NCBI GenBank assembly: GCA_020348885.1
Contig: CP070755.1
Location: 2,360,352-2,405,018 of the forward strand
Reading direction: 5' to 3'
DNA length: 44,667 nt
Source: Candidatus Coatesiibacteriota bacterium
GTDB taxonomy: Bacteria; RBG-13-66-14; B26-G2; WVWN01; G020348885
Part shown: piece by piece, positions 36,682 through 44,667 of the stretch
Layout: every line of letters starts with the position of its first letter
Position numbering within the stretch: the stretch's first letter is position 1
Translations under genes and position numbers: made by a program
The notes under the pieces: model-generated
Told to the model about the DNA's origin: nothing
The model's input: only the letters and a program-made list of their open reading frames with translations
Databases searched by the model: none

Positions 36682-37458
36682 GTGACCGAAAAGAAGAAAA
36701 AGAAAGACGGGAAGAAAGCCAGACCGAAGGTCCTGACCAAACGGCAGAAGACGTTGAAAAGTACCCGTACGTTTCTCATATACGCGGCGATATTCGTTGC
36801 CTTGCGGGTCTGGGTCGTCGAGGCCAACGTAATCCCGTCCGGCTCGATGAAGGATTCGCTGTTGGTGGGCGATTATCTCCTGGTGGAAAAGGTAAGCATT
36901 TACGCCGGCGGGCCCCACCGGGGCGACATAGCCACTTTCGACCACCCGTTCATCAAGCTGAACATATTTCAGCGGACCGGGCGCTTCGTAAGCAAACTCT
37001 GGGGCGGCGGAGACTGGGGCCCGAAGCTTCTCATCAAACGCGTAATCGGCGAGCCGGGCGATACTATAATGATAAAAGACGGCACGCTTTACGTAAATGG
37101 GTCGCCCTTGGACGAGCCGTATCTTAAGACAGACGCCGGGGAAGACTTCGACCCTATTACGGTGCCCGACGGCCACTACTTTATGATGGGCGACAACAGG
37201 TACGACTCGGCCGACAGCCGGTACATAGGCACGGTCCCGAGGAAGGTCATCCGGGGGAAGGCGAGGATTTGTTATTTTTCTTTCACGCCGACTACCTGCC
37301 CGAAGCACGGCGTCCCCGTGAGTTGGAAGCCCGACGGCAAACTCCGATGCGACTACGACGGCGAGATAATGCGCGAGGGTTACGACGCTGTCGAGACGTC
37401 GCCCCTCCGCTTCGACGAACGTATCAGATGGTTCAGAATCGGGATGTTGATATGGTAG
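36682..37458 (+). CDS. Signal peptidase I paralogue B
   Basis: 258 aa. One membrane segment (about 29-46), then box B ANVIPSGSMKDSL with catalytic Ser55, GDYLLVEKVS, LLIKRVIGEPGD with Lys119, and MGDNRYDSADSRYIG. This is a complete type I signal peptidase that cuts Sec and Tat leader peptides at the membrane. After the catalytic core comes TTCPKHGVPVSWKPDGKLRCDYDGE, a Cys-x2-His ... Cys motif that could bind metal and is not in the usual enzymes. A good AGGAG precedes the GTG. Confidence 0.92.
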   Translation: MTEKKKKKDGKKARPKVLTKRQKTLKSTRTFLIYAAIFVALRVWVVEANVIPSGSMKDSLLVGDYLLVEKVSIYAGGPHRGDIATFDHPFIKLNIFQRTGRFVSKLWGGGDWGPKLLIKRVIGEPGDTIMIKDGTLYVNGSPLDEPYLKTDAGEDFDPITVPDGHYFMMGDNRYDSADSRYIGTVPRKVIRGKARICYFSFTPTTCPKHGVPVSWKPDGKLRCDYDGEIMREGYDAVETSPLRFDERIRWFRIGMLIW

Positions 37459-37505
37459 TTGCGTCTTTCTGATTCGTACTTCACCCTTATCGCGTCGAGG
37501 ATGGA

Positions 37506-38948
37506 ATGAAAGTCGTAATGGCGATGCCGCCCTGGCGCCCAACCGAGGTCTTTACCGGGAACTTTGGTATGTTCGTCGGCGGCGCCTGGCACCCGCTGGG
37601 GATACTCTCGGTCGCCGCCGCCCTCCGCGACGCGGGCCACGACGTAACCGTCCTCGACGGCGCTTTCTATACCCAGGACGAGATGATCCGGGAGATAAAG
37701 GACGTGGACCCGGGTTTCGTCGGCTTTTATCTCACCACGTTCCTCTGGCGCAACGCAAACGGTATCGCCGAACAACTGAAACGCGAGATGCCGGACCTCC
37801 CCGTCGTCGTGGGCGGGCCGCTGGCGTCGGGCTGGCGCGACCGTGTCCTCCGCGAGACCGACCTGTTCGACGTGGTGACCTTCGGCGAGGGGGAGGAGAC
37901 CGCCGCGGACCTGGCCGACGCGACGGAGACTGGCCGCGACCTATCGACCGTCAGGAGTATCGCCTACCGGGAGGACGGCGAAGTAAAGAAGACGGGGGAC
38001 CGTCCGCGCATAGCCGATCTTGACTCGCTGCCATTTCCGGCGAGGGACCTATTGGGAGACACCAGGAAATACGTCCCGCCGTTGGGGACCTATAAGCGGC
38101 TACCGGCGATGTACATGTACACCAGCCGTGGCTGCAACGGCAAGTGTATCTTCTGCTGGCAGCTCAACGCCGAGGGCGACATACGGGCTCAATCGGCCGA
38201 GCGGGTACTGGCGGAGCTGGACCACATATACGAGACCTACGACCTGAAGGAGATACGCTTCTTCGACGACAACTTCACCTACGACAAGGAGCGAATACAC
38301 AAGATACTCGACGGGATAATCGAGCGTGACTACGACCTGACGTTTTACGCGTCGAGCCGCGTGGACGATGTCGACCGCGAAATATTGGAGAAAATGGGCC
38401 GGGCCGGGTTCTGGGGGATTATGTTCGGCATCGAAGCGGGAATCCAGGAGGACTTGGACGCTCTGGGGAAGGGCGTAACCGTAGAGCAGAACAGAAAAGC
38501 CGTTGAGTGGGCCCACAGGGCCGGGCTGTTGACGGTAACGCCGTTCATCTTCGGGATACCGGGGCAGACGTCGGAGAGTGCGCGGAAGGCGATTGATTTC
38601 GCCATCGAGATAGACTCGGACATCGTCAACTTCCACTCGCTGACTCCCTTCCCCGGAGCGGAGCTATACGAAAATGTCGAGAAGTACGGACGCGTGGCCA
38701 GCGAAGACGTGAGCGACTACACCTTCGAGGGTATCGCCTTCGTCCCGAAGACGATGACCCGGGAGGAGATACAGGACCTGCGGGCCGAGGCGTTCCGCCG
38801 TTTCTACAGGCGCCCGCGTTACATGTGGAAGAGGCTAAAGATGATAAGGGGCTGGACCGATATCAAGATCCTCATAGCCGGCGGGATCGCGTTTTTGATG
38901 ACGATGCTTTTCAAGAAGGAGTTCACGCCCCACGGGACGCAGGTATAG
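37506..38948 (+). CDS. B12-binding-type radical SAM protein
   Basis: 480 aa. An N-terminal cobalamin-binding-type Rossmann domain (HPLGILSVAAALRDAGHDVTVLD; VGGPLASG; FGEGEE) without the DxHxxG ligand motif. The radical SAM cluster motif is CNGKCIFC (Cys210, Cys214, Cys217). A hydrophobic segment near the C-terminus (about 451-469) suggests membrane attachment. Substrate unknown. GAGGATGG precedes the ATG. It differs clearly from the one at 13117-14580. The next gene is a cysteine hydrolase 54 bp on. Confidence 0.88.
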   Translation: MKVVMAMPPWRPTEVFTGNFGMFVGGAWHPLGILSVAAALRDAGHDVTVLDGAFYTQDEMIREIKDVDPGFVGFYLTTFLWRNANGIAEQLKREMPDLPVVVGGPLASGWRDRVLRETDLFDVVTFGEGEETAADLADATETGRDLSTVRSIAYREDGEVKKTGDRPRIADLDSLPFPARDLLGDTRKYVPPLGTYKRLPAMYMYTSRGCNGKCIFCWQLNAEGDIRAQSAERVLAELDHIYETYDLKEIRFFDDNFTYDKERIHKILDGIIERDYDLTFYASSRVDDVDREILEKMGRAGFWGIMFGIEAGIQEDLDALGKGVTVEQNRKAVEWAHRAGLLTVTPFIFGIPGQTSESARKAIDFAIEIDSDIVNFHSLTPFPGAELYENVEKYGRVASEDVSDYTFEGIAFVPKTMTREEIQDLRAEAFRRFYRRPRYMWKRLKMIRGWTDIKILIAGGIAFLMTMLFKKEFTPHGTQV

Positions 38949-39002
38949 AACCGGCGCCCCGGGTATAAACCCGGACATCCAGTAGTAGACGAAAGGTGCC
39001 GA

Positions 39003-39662
39003 ATGGAACCGTACGTGACCACCGAAAACCTCGAAGATAAAACCAAATCCTGGCTCGAGAAAATCGAGCCTTTCAACGTGCACGGGATGGAGATCAACCG
39101 AGACGCCGCCGGCCTTCTGGTCATAGACATGCAGGATTTCTTCCTCGACCCGGACTCGCCCACGTTCACCTGCGGCGGCCTCGCCGTACTGCCCAACGTC
39201 GAACGTCTCGTGGAGGCGTTCCGGCGCGCCGGGCGCCCGGTCATATTCACCCGCCACGTACACCATCCCGACGGCATCGACGCCGGCATAATGGGTTGGT
39301 GGTGGGAGGGTATGTGCCTGGAAGGGACAGAGGAGAGCGAGGTGCACGGCGACATCGCGCCCCTCGCCCACGAGAAGGTGGTCGATAAACACCGGTACTC
39401 GGCGTTCTACAACACGGACCTTGAAACCGTCCTACGGTGCCTGGGCCTAGAAGACCTGGTCGTCTCAGGCATCATGACCAATATGTGCTGCGAGTCCACG
39501 GCCCGGGACGCGTATTATCGCGACTACCGGGTATTTTTTCTGGCCGACGGCACCGGCTCGATTAACGAGGAGATGCACCTGGCGACACTTCTCAACGTAG
39601 CTTTCGGGTTCGCGTACGTGACTACGACCGACGACGTAATCGCGCAGTTGGATAACCGTTAA
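39003..39662 (+). CDS. Isochorismatase-family cysteine hydrolase
   Basis: 219 aa. The Asp-Lys-Cys triad is Asp42 (VIDMQDFF), Lys129 (VVDKHRYSAF) and Cys162 (GIMTNMCCESTARDA). Family members include nicotinamidase, N-carbamoylsarcosine amidase and isochorismatase; which applies here cannot be told. It has an extra N-terminal segment of about 33 residues. AAAGGTG precedes the ATG. Confidence 0.88.
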   Translation: MEPYVTTENLEDKTKSWLEKIEPFNVHGMEINRDAAGLLVIDMQDFFLDPDSPTFTCGGLAVLPNVERLVEAFRRAGRPVIFTRHVHHPDGIDAGIMGWWWEGMCLEGTEESEVHGDIAPLAHEKVVDKHRYSAFYNTDLETVLRCLGLEDLVVSGIMTNMCCESTARDAYYRDYRVFFLADGTGSINEEMHLATLLNVAFGFAYVTTTDDVIAQLDNR

Positions 39663-39679
39663 CTCTATGGAGCGGGTAT

Positions 39680-40609
39680 ATGACCGAGAAAGGAAAAGGC
39701 AGGTTTTCGGACGATAAGAAGTCGAACGCAAAGGAAAAGGTCGGCGAAAGGCTCGCGACAGTTCTCGACATCTTTACCGGCTTCCCGGTCATTTCGGGTT
39801 TGCTCTCCTTCGGAGGCATACTGGTCTTCTTCGGGTTCTTCGGCTACATCACATACTACGGCGAGTTCGCCGCCCTCGGCATCCACATCAGCCTACTCGA
39901 GTTCTCGCCCGAGTCGGCGGTCATTGCGACGGCGAGTTTCTTCGCGTTTATTGCGATGTCCGTGCTGTTTTTTATCGAACTGTTGCTGGTCAAACCGCTG
40001 GTGATGTTCGTCGTGTTGGTTTGTTGTTTTTTCGTATTCCTCGCCGTTCTGGCCCGGGCGTTAAGAGAGAAACTCCCGTGGCTCCATTACGCGGTGTTCG
40101 GTTTCGACTTCTTCGCGGTTATAAGCTTCTTCGTTATGTTGTTTACCGCAACCAACGTGATATTCACCCAGGCCGGCGACCCGGATTTCCTCCGGCGGTT
40201 TACGTACGACGAGACGAGTCTTCTTTACGGGTGCGGCCTCGCCGTCCTAGGGTTCTTCGCGTTGGTTGACGCTGGTTACATCGCGTTGGTTGTACAGTCG
40301 TTCCGGTCGAAACGATTGAAGAAACTCAACCGCTTCGTCGGGATTATCTATATATTCATCGCTATCTTGGCGACCGTGATTATACCGCGGATGAACGGGA
40401 TTCTCTCGGCGTACCATATGGACTATCCCGAGGTGGAACTCGACGACGAACCCGTCAGGTATCTCCTTCTCCACGAAAGCGAAGACCGGCTCTTCCTCTT
40501 CAACGAGGAGACCGAAAACGTCGAGATAAGGAAATATAAGGATATCGACTACGTCGAAATCCTAGGTAAGAAAACCATAGCCGAGTGCCTGGCCGCGGAC
40601 ACGGGATAG
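39680..40609 (+). CDS. Membrane protein with soluble C-terminus, unrecognised
   Basis: 309 aa. A very basic N-terminal 20 residues, then about five membrane segments between 35 and 240 (for example ISGLLSFGGILVFFGFFGYI, VIATASFFAFIAMSVLFFIELLL, FVGIIYIFIAILATVII). A soluble tail of about 65 residues follows (VRYLLLHESEDRLFLFNEETENVEIRKYKDIDYVEI). No family recognised. It begins 17 bp after the cysteine hydrolase and is probably co-transcribed. Confidence 0.55.
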   Translation: MTEKGKGRFSDDKKSNAKEKVGERLATVLDIFTGFPVISGLLSFGGILVFFGFFGYITYYGEFAALGIHISLLEFSPESAVIATASFFAFIAMSVLFFIELLLVKPLVMFVVLVCCFFVFLAVLARALREKLPWLHYAVFGFDFFAVISFFVMLFTATNVIFTQAGDPDFLRRFTYDETSLLYGCGLAVLGFFALVDAGYIALVVQSFRSKRLKKLNRFVGIIYIFIAILATVIIPRMNGILSAYHMDYPEVELDDEPVRYLLLHESEDRLFLFNEETENVEIRKYKDIDYVEILGKKTIAECLAADTG

Positions 40610-40651
40610 ATACGGCACCGGCGATTATTACCGTTTACGAGTACTTGGGCG

Positions 40652-40667
40652 GCGGGTCAGAACCCGC
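40652..40667 (+). terminator. GC hairpin after the membrane-protein gene
   Basis: GCGGGT-CAGA-ACCCGC, a perfect 6-bp stem with a 4-nt loop followed by TGTTTCC. It is a possible terminator with a poor T tract; similar in style to the hairpin at 42718-42737. Confidence 0.4.
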
Positions 40668-40729
40668 TGTTTCCATTCTACGGGCGGTATTCGGCCGGTC
40701 GCTCACTCGTAAAAATGCCTAATATCGTA

Positions 40730-40759
40730 TTGACTTAAAACCCGCGCGTGTGATAGTTT
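40730..40759 (+). promoter_or_regulatory. Weak promoter for the lipoprotein hydrolase
   Basis: TTGACT (40730-40735), 18-bp spacer, TAGTTT (40754-40759). The -10 is poor. The gene starts at 40780 with AAAGGGGG ahead of the ATG. Confidence 0.35.
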
Positions 40760-40779
40760 AATCGGCGAAAGGGGGTCGT

Positions 40780-41559
40780 ATGTGTAAGTTGATGATAACT
40801 GGGATTGTATTCATCGCCGGCGCTTTCGTGCTTGGTTGCGGCGCCGCCGAGGACGGCGAGGAGACAGCGTTGGAGACCCACGAACGCGGGGGGCCAGAAG
40901 AAGTAACCTTCACGACGAGCGACGGCTGGGAAATCCACGGGAGCTATTACTCCTGCCAGGCGAAAGGCCTCCCCGCGGTCATATGCGTCCACATGCTCCG
41001 CCACGACCGGACGACGTATGAGAGCCTGGCGGATATACTGGTCGGCTCGGGCCTGGACGTCCTGACGATCGACTCCCGGGGCCACGGCGAAAGCGTGACG
41101 CACAACGGCAACGAAGAGCGGTTCACGTCGTTCGACGACGCGACGTTTAATTCGTCGGTGGAAGACATCGCGGCCGCCAAGGCGTTCCTGGCCGAAAAGG
41201 GCGCCGACACGTCCCGGCTCGGGATTATCGGCGCGTCCATAGGCGCCAACTACGCTCTCATCTACGGCGCCGGCGACCCGGACGTGAAGGGCGTCGTCCT
41301 CCTCTCGCCCGGCCTCGAGTACCACGGCGTCGAAACCGAACCCGCGATGGAAGAATACGCCGGGCGCCCGGCGCTCATTGCGGCCAGCTCCGAGGACCGC
41401 TATTCGGCCGAGTCCTGCGAAACCCTCGCGGACCTGGGCGGTGACGCGGCCGAGCTCAAGACCTTCGACGGCGCCGGCCACGGGACCGATATGTTCGACG
41501 CCGAACCCGACTTCGAGGCCGAGGTCGCTGGTTGGTTTGCGGCGACCCTCAGCCCGTAG
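40780..41559 (+). CDS. Lipoprotein alpha/beta-hydrolase
   Basis: 259 aa. A signal peptide with lipobox VLGC (Cys20). The alpha/beta-hydrolase fold has GIIGASIGA (Ser153), SEDRYS (Asp206) and GAGHGTDM (His234), plus IDSRGHGES. Dienelactone hydrolase-like or related esterase family; substrate unknown. Its membrane anchoring suggests action on envelope or external esters. The next gene starts 3 bp after its stop. Confidence 0.85.
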   Translation: MCKLMITGIVFIAGAFVLGCGAAEDGEETALETHERGGPEEVTFTTSDGWEIHGSYYSCQAKGLPAVICVHMLRHDRTTYESLADILVGSGLDVLTIDSRGHGESVTHNGNEERFTSFDDATFNSSVEDIAAAKAFLAEKGADTSRLGIIGASIGANYALIYGAGDPDVKGVVLLSPGLEYHGVETEPAMEEYAGRPALIAASSEDRYSAESCETLADLGGDAAELKTFDGAGHGTDMFDAEPDFEAEVAGWFAATLSP

Positions 41560-41562
41560 GCT

Positions 41563-42696
41563 TTGATTACGTTCTTCGAAATAGCGGCCCTGGTCTGCCT
41601 GGGCTCGATAGTATATCACTACGCGGGTTACCCGATTCTGCTGTGGATATTGAACGGGCGACGTAAGGTAGCGCCGCCCGAAAGCTCGGACGGCGCGCCG
41701 TCCGTATCCGTTATCGTCCCCTGTTATAACGAAGCCGACGTCATCGTCGAGAAAGTCGCGGCGGTACGTGCCGAGGACTACGACGGGCCAATCGAGGTCA
41801 TCGTCTCGTCGGACGGCTCCGACGACGGGACCGAAACGGCCGCGGAAGAAGCCGGTGCTACGGTCGTACACAGCCCGGAACGCCGGGGGAAGGTCGCGGC
41901 GCTGAACGCGGGGGTCGAAGCCGCGACCGGCGAGATACTCGTCTTCTCCGACGCCAACGCGATGCTGGCGCCAAACGCGATGGCCCGGTTGGCCGCCTGG
42001 TTCGCCGACCCTCGGGTCGGCGCCGTCGCCGGAGAACAGGTCATCGTAAAGGGAGGCGACGGGACCGTCGGCGCCGGCGAGAGCGTCTACTGGCGATATG
42101 AAGCGTTCATCAAGGGGCTGGAGGCCGCCCGCGGCACGGCCCTCTGCGCCGACGGGTCGTTGTACGCCGTTCGAAAGGACTTGTACGAAGCGCCGCCGTC
42201 GGGCGTCCTGTTGATGGACGACTTCTACATCTCGGGCGCCGTCGTACGGGCGGGGTATAAGATAGCGTATGCGCCGGATGCGGTCGCATACGAGGGCGCG
42301 TCGGTTAGCGCCGCCGCCGAGTTCAAGCGCAAGGCCCGAATCCTGGCCGGTTCCCTCGTCTCGACGGGTTTCTTGGGCCCGAGGTTCTGGTTCCGGGTAC
42401 CGTTCAAACTCTTCTCGCATAAGGTGCTGAGGTGGTTCGGGCCGTGGCTCGGGTTGGGAGCTTTGGTCTTCTCTAGTGCGGCGGTTGTTGCGGATAGTTA
42501 CGCCGGCGGCATATTGTTCGGCTTACAATTCTTCTTTTACCTTGCGGCTCTCTTTGGCTGGGCGATGAGGGGCAAGCCCTTGCCGTTCCCCTTCAAGGCA
42601 GCTTATTATTTGACCCTGTCGAACTTGGCCGTGCTGTGGGGCTACGTTGTCCTGATAACCCAACTGAAAAGACCGGCGTGGGAGAAGTTGAGGTGA
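41563..42696 (+). CDS. Family 2 glycosyltransferase
   Basis: 377 aa from TTG. An N-terminal membrane segment (about 5-25) and several membrane segments after residue 280. The GT2 domain: VSVIVPCYNEADVIVEKV, VSSDGSDDGT, RGKVAALNAG, VFSDANAM (DxD-type metal ligand) and MDDFYISG. It resembles processive or lipid-linked polysaccharide synthases of the BcsA/NodC type, but without a QxxRW motif. It probably makes a surface polysaccharide or glycolipid. No other sugar genes are adjacent. Confidence 0.85.
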   Translation: MITFFEIAALVCLGSIVYHYAGYPILLWILNGRRKVAPPESSDGAPSVSVIVPCYNEADVIVEKVAAVRAEDYDGPIEVIVSSDGSDDGTETAAEEAGATVVHSPERRGKVAALNAGVEAATGEILVFSDANAMLAPNAMARLAAWFADPRVGAVAGEQVIVKGGDGTVGAGESVYWRYEAFIKGLEAARGTALCADGSLYAVRKDLYEAPPSGVLLMDDFYISGAVVRAGYKIAYAPDAVAYEGASVSAAAEFKRKARILAGSLVSTGFLGPRFWFRVPFKLFSHKVLRWFGPWLGLGALVFSSAAVVADSYAGGILFGLQFFFYLAALFGWAMRGKPLPFPFKAAYYLTLSNLAVLWGYVVLITQLKRPAWEKLR

Positions 42697-42717
42697 ATGT
42701 AAATAAAAAGCGGGTAG

Positions 42718-42737
42718 CGGCGGTCTCCAGACCGCCG
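42718..42737 (+). terminator. GC hairpin after the glycosyltransferase gene
   Basis: CGGCGGTCT-CC-AGACCGCCG forms a 9-bp stem with a very short loop, followed by ACGGTTATAT. It lies 21 bp after the stop codon. The T tract is weak, so it may be a terminator or a dispersed palindrome. Confidence 0.45.
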
Positions 42738-42782
42738 ACGGTTATATAAGCTAAGTCCTGACGAATATAAGGATAATTGGCT

Positions 42783-43706
42783 ATGCTTAAAGCTATAAAG
42801 GTTTCATTAACTCCGTTCTTACTTTTCGGGTTAACATCAACCACCGCAGATTCGAGCGATAACACGGAACCGATATTACCTCAGATTAAATACCCCAGCG
42901 ACAACGACCTTACCGCGACCGCCGCGGAAGAAAAGCTGGGCGGCGCGTTTATCGACGAGGACCTGGCTAGGAACGGTACGTATATACAGTTGAGGGGTTT
43001 AGATATTTTCCATAACACCGACATCTTGCCAGGGTATATCGAAACTTATTATTACCGCCCGCCGATACCCGAGAATATGTTCTATTGTTATATCTTTGTC
43101 GGTCCCGAGACGGGAGTTACGTCGTTAGAGGAACTCTACTCGAGGGCTGAACGAGCGTACAAAGAGGTTTATAAGGATATCATGTATGTAGAAGAGTTGG
43201 AGCCCGGATACGGGAAATGGGGTCCTGCGCCGTACGATATCAGCCCGGCTGACGCCGATAGAATCCACGAAATTATATATGGAATGGCCCGGGATTTATC
43301 GAAACGAGGGCGCGAACTTTACCCGATATCCCACGGCGCGGTTACCGTTTGTAAAGATTACGGTGAGATCGATTTCGGGCATGGGGTTCCTGAGTTTATA
43401 TCGGAATATTACCTTATGGAATCGGTTGCTAAAGAGGTTTTTGGTACCGACGACGTTGAACTAGGGGTTATATATTTGTTGGGTAATATGGTTACGTTCA
43501 ATAGCGATGAACACACAGTATATATAAAATATGAAGCCCACAAGAAATATTATATAGATGACGCGGTAGACCTTATTTTTCCAGGCCTACATTCCGGGAA
43601 TCTGGAACCCGGTTATTACCAAAACCCCGACGGAACACCGAAGTACTCCGAAGAAAATAGGGCTTATTGGTCGGGGATAGAAAAGGCAATCGAGGAAACG
43701 GAGTAA
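42783..43706 (+). CDS. Exported hypothetical protein
   Basis: 307 aa from ATG 42783, which has AAGGA nine bases upstream; a TTG at 42777 is in frame but too close to it. Signal peptide (about 1-22, ending TSTTADSS). The mature protein is mixed alpha/beta and rich in Tyr, Glu and Asp (YIETYYYRPPIPENMFYCYIF, YISHGAVTV-like strands). No family recognised. Its base composition is AT-richer than the surrounding genes, like the secreted protein at 8800. ApbE follows 9 bp on. Confidence 0.6.
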   Translation: MLKAIKVSLTPFLLFGLTSTTADSSDNTEPILPQIKYPSDNDLTATAAEEKLGGAFIDEDLARNGTYIQLRGLDIFHNTDILPGYIETYYYRPPIPENMFYCYIFVGPETGVTSLEELYSRAERAYKEVYKDIMYVEELEPGYGKWGPAPYDISPADADRIHEIIYGMARDLSKRGRELYPISHGAVTVCKDYGEIDFGHGVPEFISEYYLMESVAKEVFGTDDVELGVIYLLGNMVTFNSDEHTVYIKYEAHKKYYIDDAVDLIFPGLHSGNLEPGYYQNPDGTPKYSEENRAYWSGIEKAIEETE

Positions 43707-43715
43707 ATCCTAAGC

Positions 43716-44667
43716 TTGGGCCGTTTTAATATCTATCGGGGTACCTTTACGAACGTAACGGAGTATGTAGCGACTTCCGTAACGGCGGCGACCTTTTTGC
43801 TTTATTGCGCCTGCGGTGAGCGCAGCGACGAAGCCCCCACTGTATTCCGCGAAGCCAGGCCGGTAATGAGTACCGTCGCGACGGTGGAGGCCGTAGCCGC
43901 GAACGAGGACACGGCGGCTAGCGCCGTCGAGGCGGCCTTCTTGGCCCTCCTTCACGTCGACGTTATCGCGAACGTAGTCGACCCGGAGAGCGACCTCGGT
44001 CGCGTAAACAGTGCACCGGCTGGTACGCCAACGGTCGTCGACCCGGAACTGGCGGAGCTGGTTTCGTTCTCGCTGGCGATGGCCGAGGTTACCGACGGGT
44101 GTTTTAACCCGGCGGCCGGGCCGTTGGTTGAAGCGTACGGTATCAAGACACGCCCGCGCTTTCCCGACGAAGCCGAAGTCGGACGGATACTCCCTCTATG
44201 CGATTATACGAAGGTGAAAGTCCCGGAAGAACGATCTATTGTGCTGGAGGTAGAGGGGATGTCGCTGGACCTTTCGGCGGTAGCCAAGGGTTGGGCCGTC
44301 GACCGGGCGTACGAAGCGTTGCTCGACGGCGGGTGCGCGGCTGGGCTGGTGGAGGCCGGCGGCGAGGTCCGCTGCTTCGGCGGGGACGTCCGGGACGAAC
44401 CCTGGCGGGTCGGTGTCAAAAACCCGTGGGGCCCTGGTGTTTACGGCCTCATCGAGCTGGAGAAGGGGGTACTGGCCACGTCCGGCACGTACGAACAGAC
44501 CTTCGAGGTCGAAGGGGCCGTCTTCTCCCACATAATCGACCCGTTTACCGGCTTACCCGCTGAGGGCCCGTCGAGCGTGACGGTGATGGCGGGAGACTGC
44601 GCGACTGCCGACGCGTGGGCGACGGCTTTGATGACGTTGCCGCCCGAAGACGCGTATGATATAATCG
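43716..44667 (+). CDS. apbE: FAD:protein FMN transferase (ApbE), cut by the window end
   Basis: ApbE attaches FMN through a phosphoester to a Thr or Ser of NqrC/RnfG-type proteins. From TTG 43716 the frame encodes a membrane leader with LLYCACGE (possible lipoprotein), then ARPVMSTVATVEA, VDPESDLGRVNS, DGCFNPAAGPLVEAYG, DLSAVAKGWAVDRAYEALL, EAGGEVRCFG, GVLATSGTYEQ and HIIDPFTGLP: the ApbE motifs in order. There is no stop before the window edge. ATG 43866 would lose the leader. The TTG start has only a distant GGAG. It starts 9 bp after the exported protein and may share its transcript. Confidence 0.88.
   Translation, partial: MGRFNIYRGTFTNVTEYVATSVTAATFLLYCACGERSDEAPTVFREARPVMSTVATVEAVAANEDTAASAVEAAFLALLHVDVIANVVDPESDLGRVNSAPAGTPTVVDPELAELVSFSLAMAEVTDGCFNPAAGPLVEAYGIKTRPRFPDEAEVGRILPLCDYTKVKVPEERSIVLEVEGMSLDLSAVAKGWAVDRAYEALLDGGCAAGLVEAGGEVRCFGGDVRDEPWRVGVKNPWGPGVYGLIELEKGVLATSGTYEQTFEVEGAVFSHIIDPFTGLPAEGPSSVTVMAGDCATADAWATALMTLPPEDAYDII

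Noticed and set aside
43866-44667. ApbE starting at ATG 43866
   Set aside because: The conserved leader and the start of the ApbE domain lie upstream in the same frame; this start would cut through the first conserved strand.

Overview
The window is bacterial chromosome: densely packed, mostly GC-rich genes on both strands with ordinary housekeeping functions. No rRNA, tRNA, phage, IS element or CRISPR array was recognised. A secreted protein with VCBS/FG-GAP-like repeats and a C-terminal 'YxSRPNPxxG...VYDLSGRKV...GVYVYRL' sorting domain, formate-tetrahydrofolate ligase, an iron-sulfur aldo/keto reductase, and many small or unassigned membrane and secreted proteins suggest an anaerobic, uncultivated lineage of the FCB group or a similar candidate phylum. 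The sorting domain is the strongest clue; the lineage is inference. Promoters look like ordinary sigma-70 type (TTGACA, about 17 bp, TATAAT) and several are close to consensus.

Layout. 1-2466: gyrB with a histone-H1-like basic N-terminal tail, behind a strong promoter. 2599-3158: cold-shock gene with terminator and distant promoter. 3449-5260: a visibly AT-richer patch (an APH-like kinase, a methyltransferase and a 37-codon HIT-family remnant). 5290-8599: a hypothetical gene, a nitroreductase and formate-THF ligase. 8686-11064: a consensus promoter, a large secreted repeat protein and a terminator. 11106-13125: enolase, an FtsB/DivIC-like protein and a 44-residue DUF2292-like protein. 13117-18219 (minus): methyltransferase and B12-type radical SAM gene (overlapping), an EVE/DCD-like plus PD-(D/E)XK nuclease fusion, larE and mnmA. 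18346-22970: a DUF4175-like giant with a small exported partner, then a PIN-DUF2007 fusion. 23052-33083 (minus): DUF4870, sucD, sucC (separated by an empty 435-nt gap), two tandem paralogous membrane proteins, DUF2085, a fumarate-reductase-like flavoprotein, two envelope proteins, an SH3-type lipoprotein and an Fe-S aldo/keto reductase. 33331-44667: L,D-transpeptidase, MltG, a small protein, two tandem signal peptidases I, a radical SAM protein, a cysteine hydrolase, a membrane protein, a lipoprotein hydrolase, a glycosyltransferase, an exported protein and a truncated ApbE.

Themes. Envelope biogenesis is prominent: transpeptidase, transglycosylase, signal peptidases, lipoproteins, glycosyltransferase and FtsB-like protein. 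Central carbon metabolism is represented by enolase, formate-THF ligase, succinyl-CoA ligase and a fumarate/succinate flavoprotein, fitting a one-carbon plus partial TCA fermentative metabolism (inference). No clear multi-gene novel system is present. The most interesting items are the EVE-like nuclease fusion, the PIN-DUF2007 fusion, the duplicated and decayed signal peptidase, the GyrB with EGNSA in place of EGDSA and a basic tail, and the truncated HIT gene beside an AT-rich insertion.
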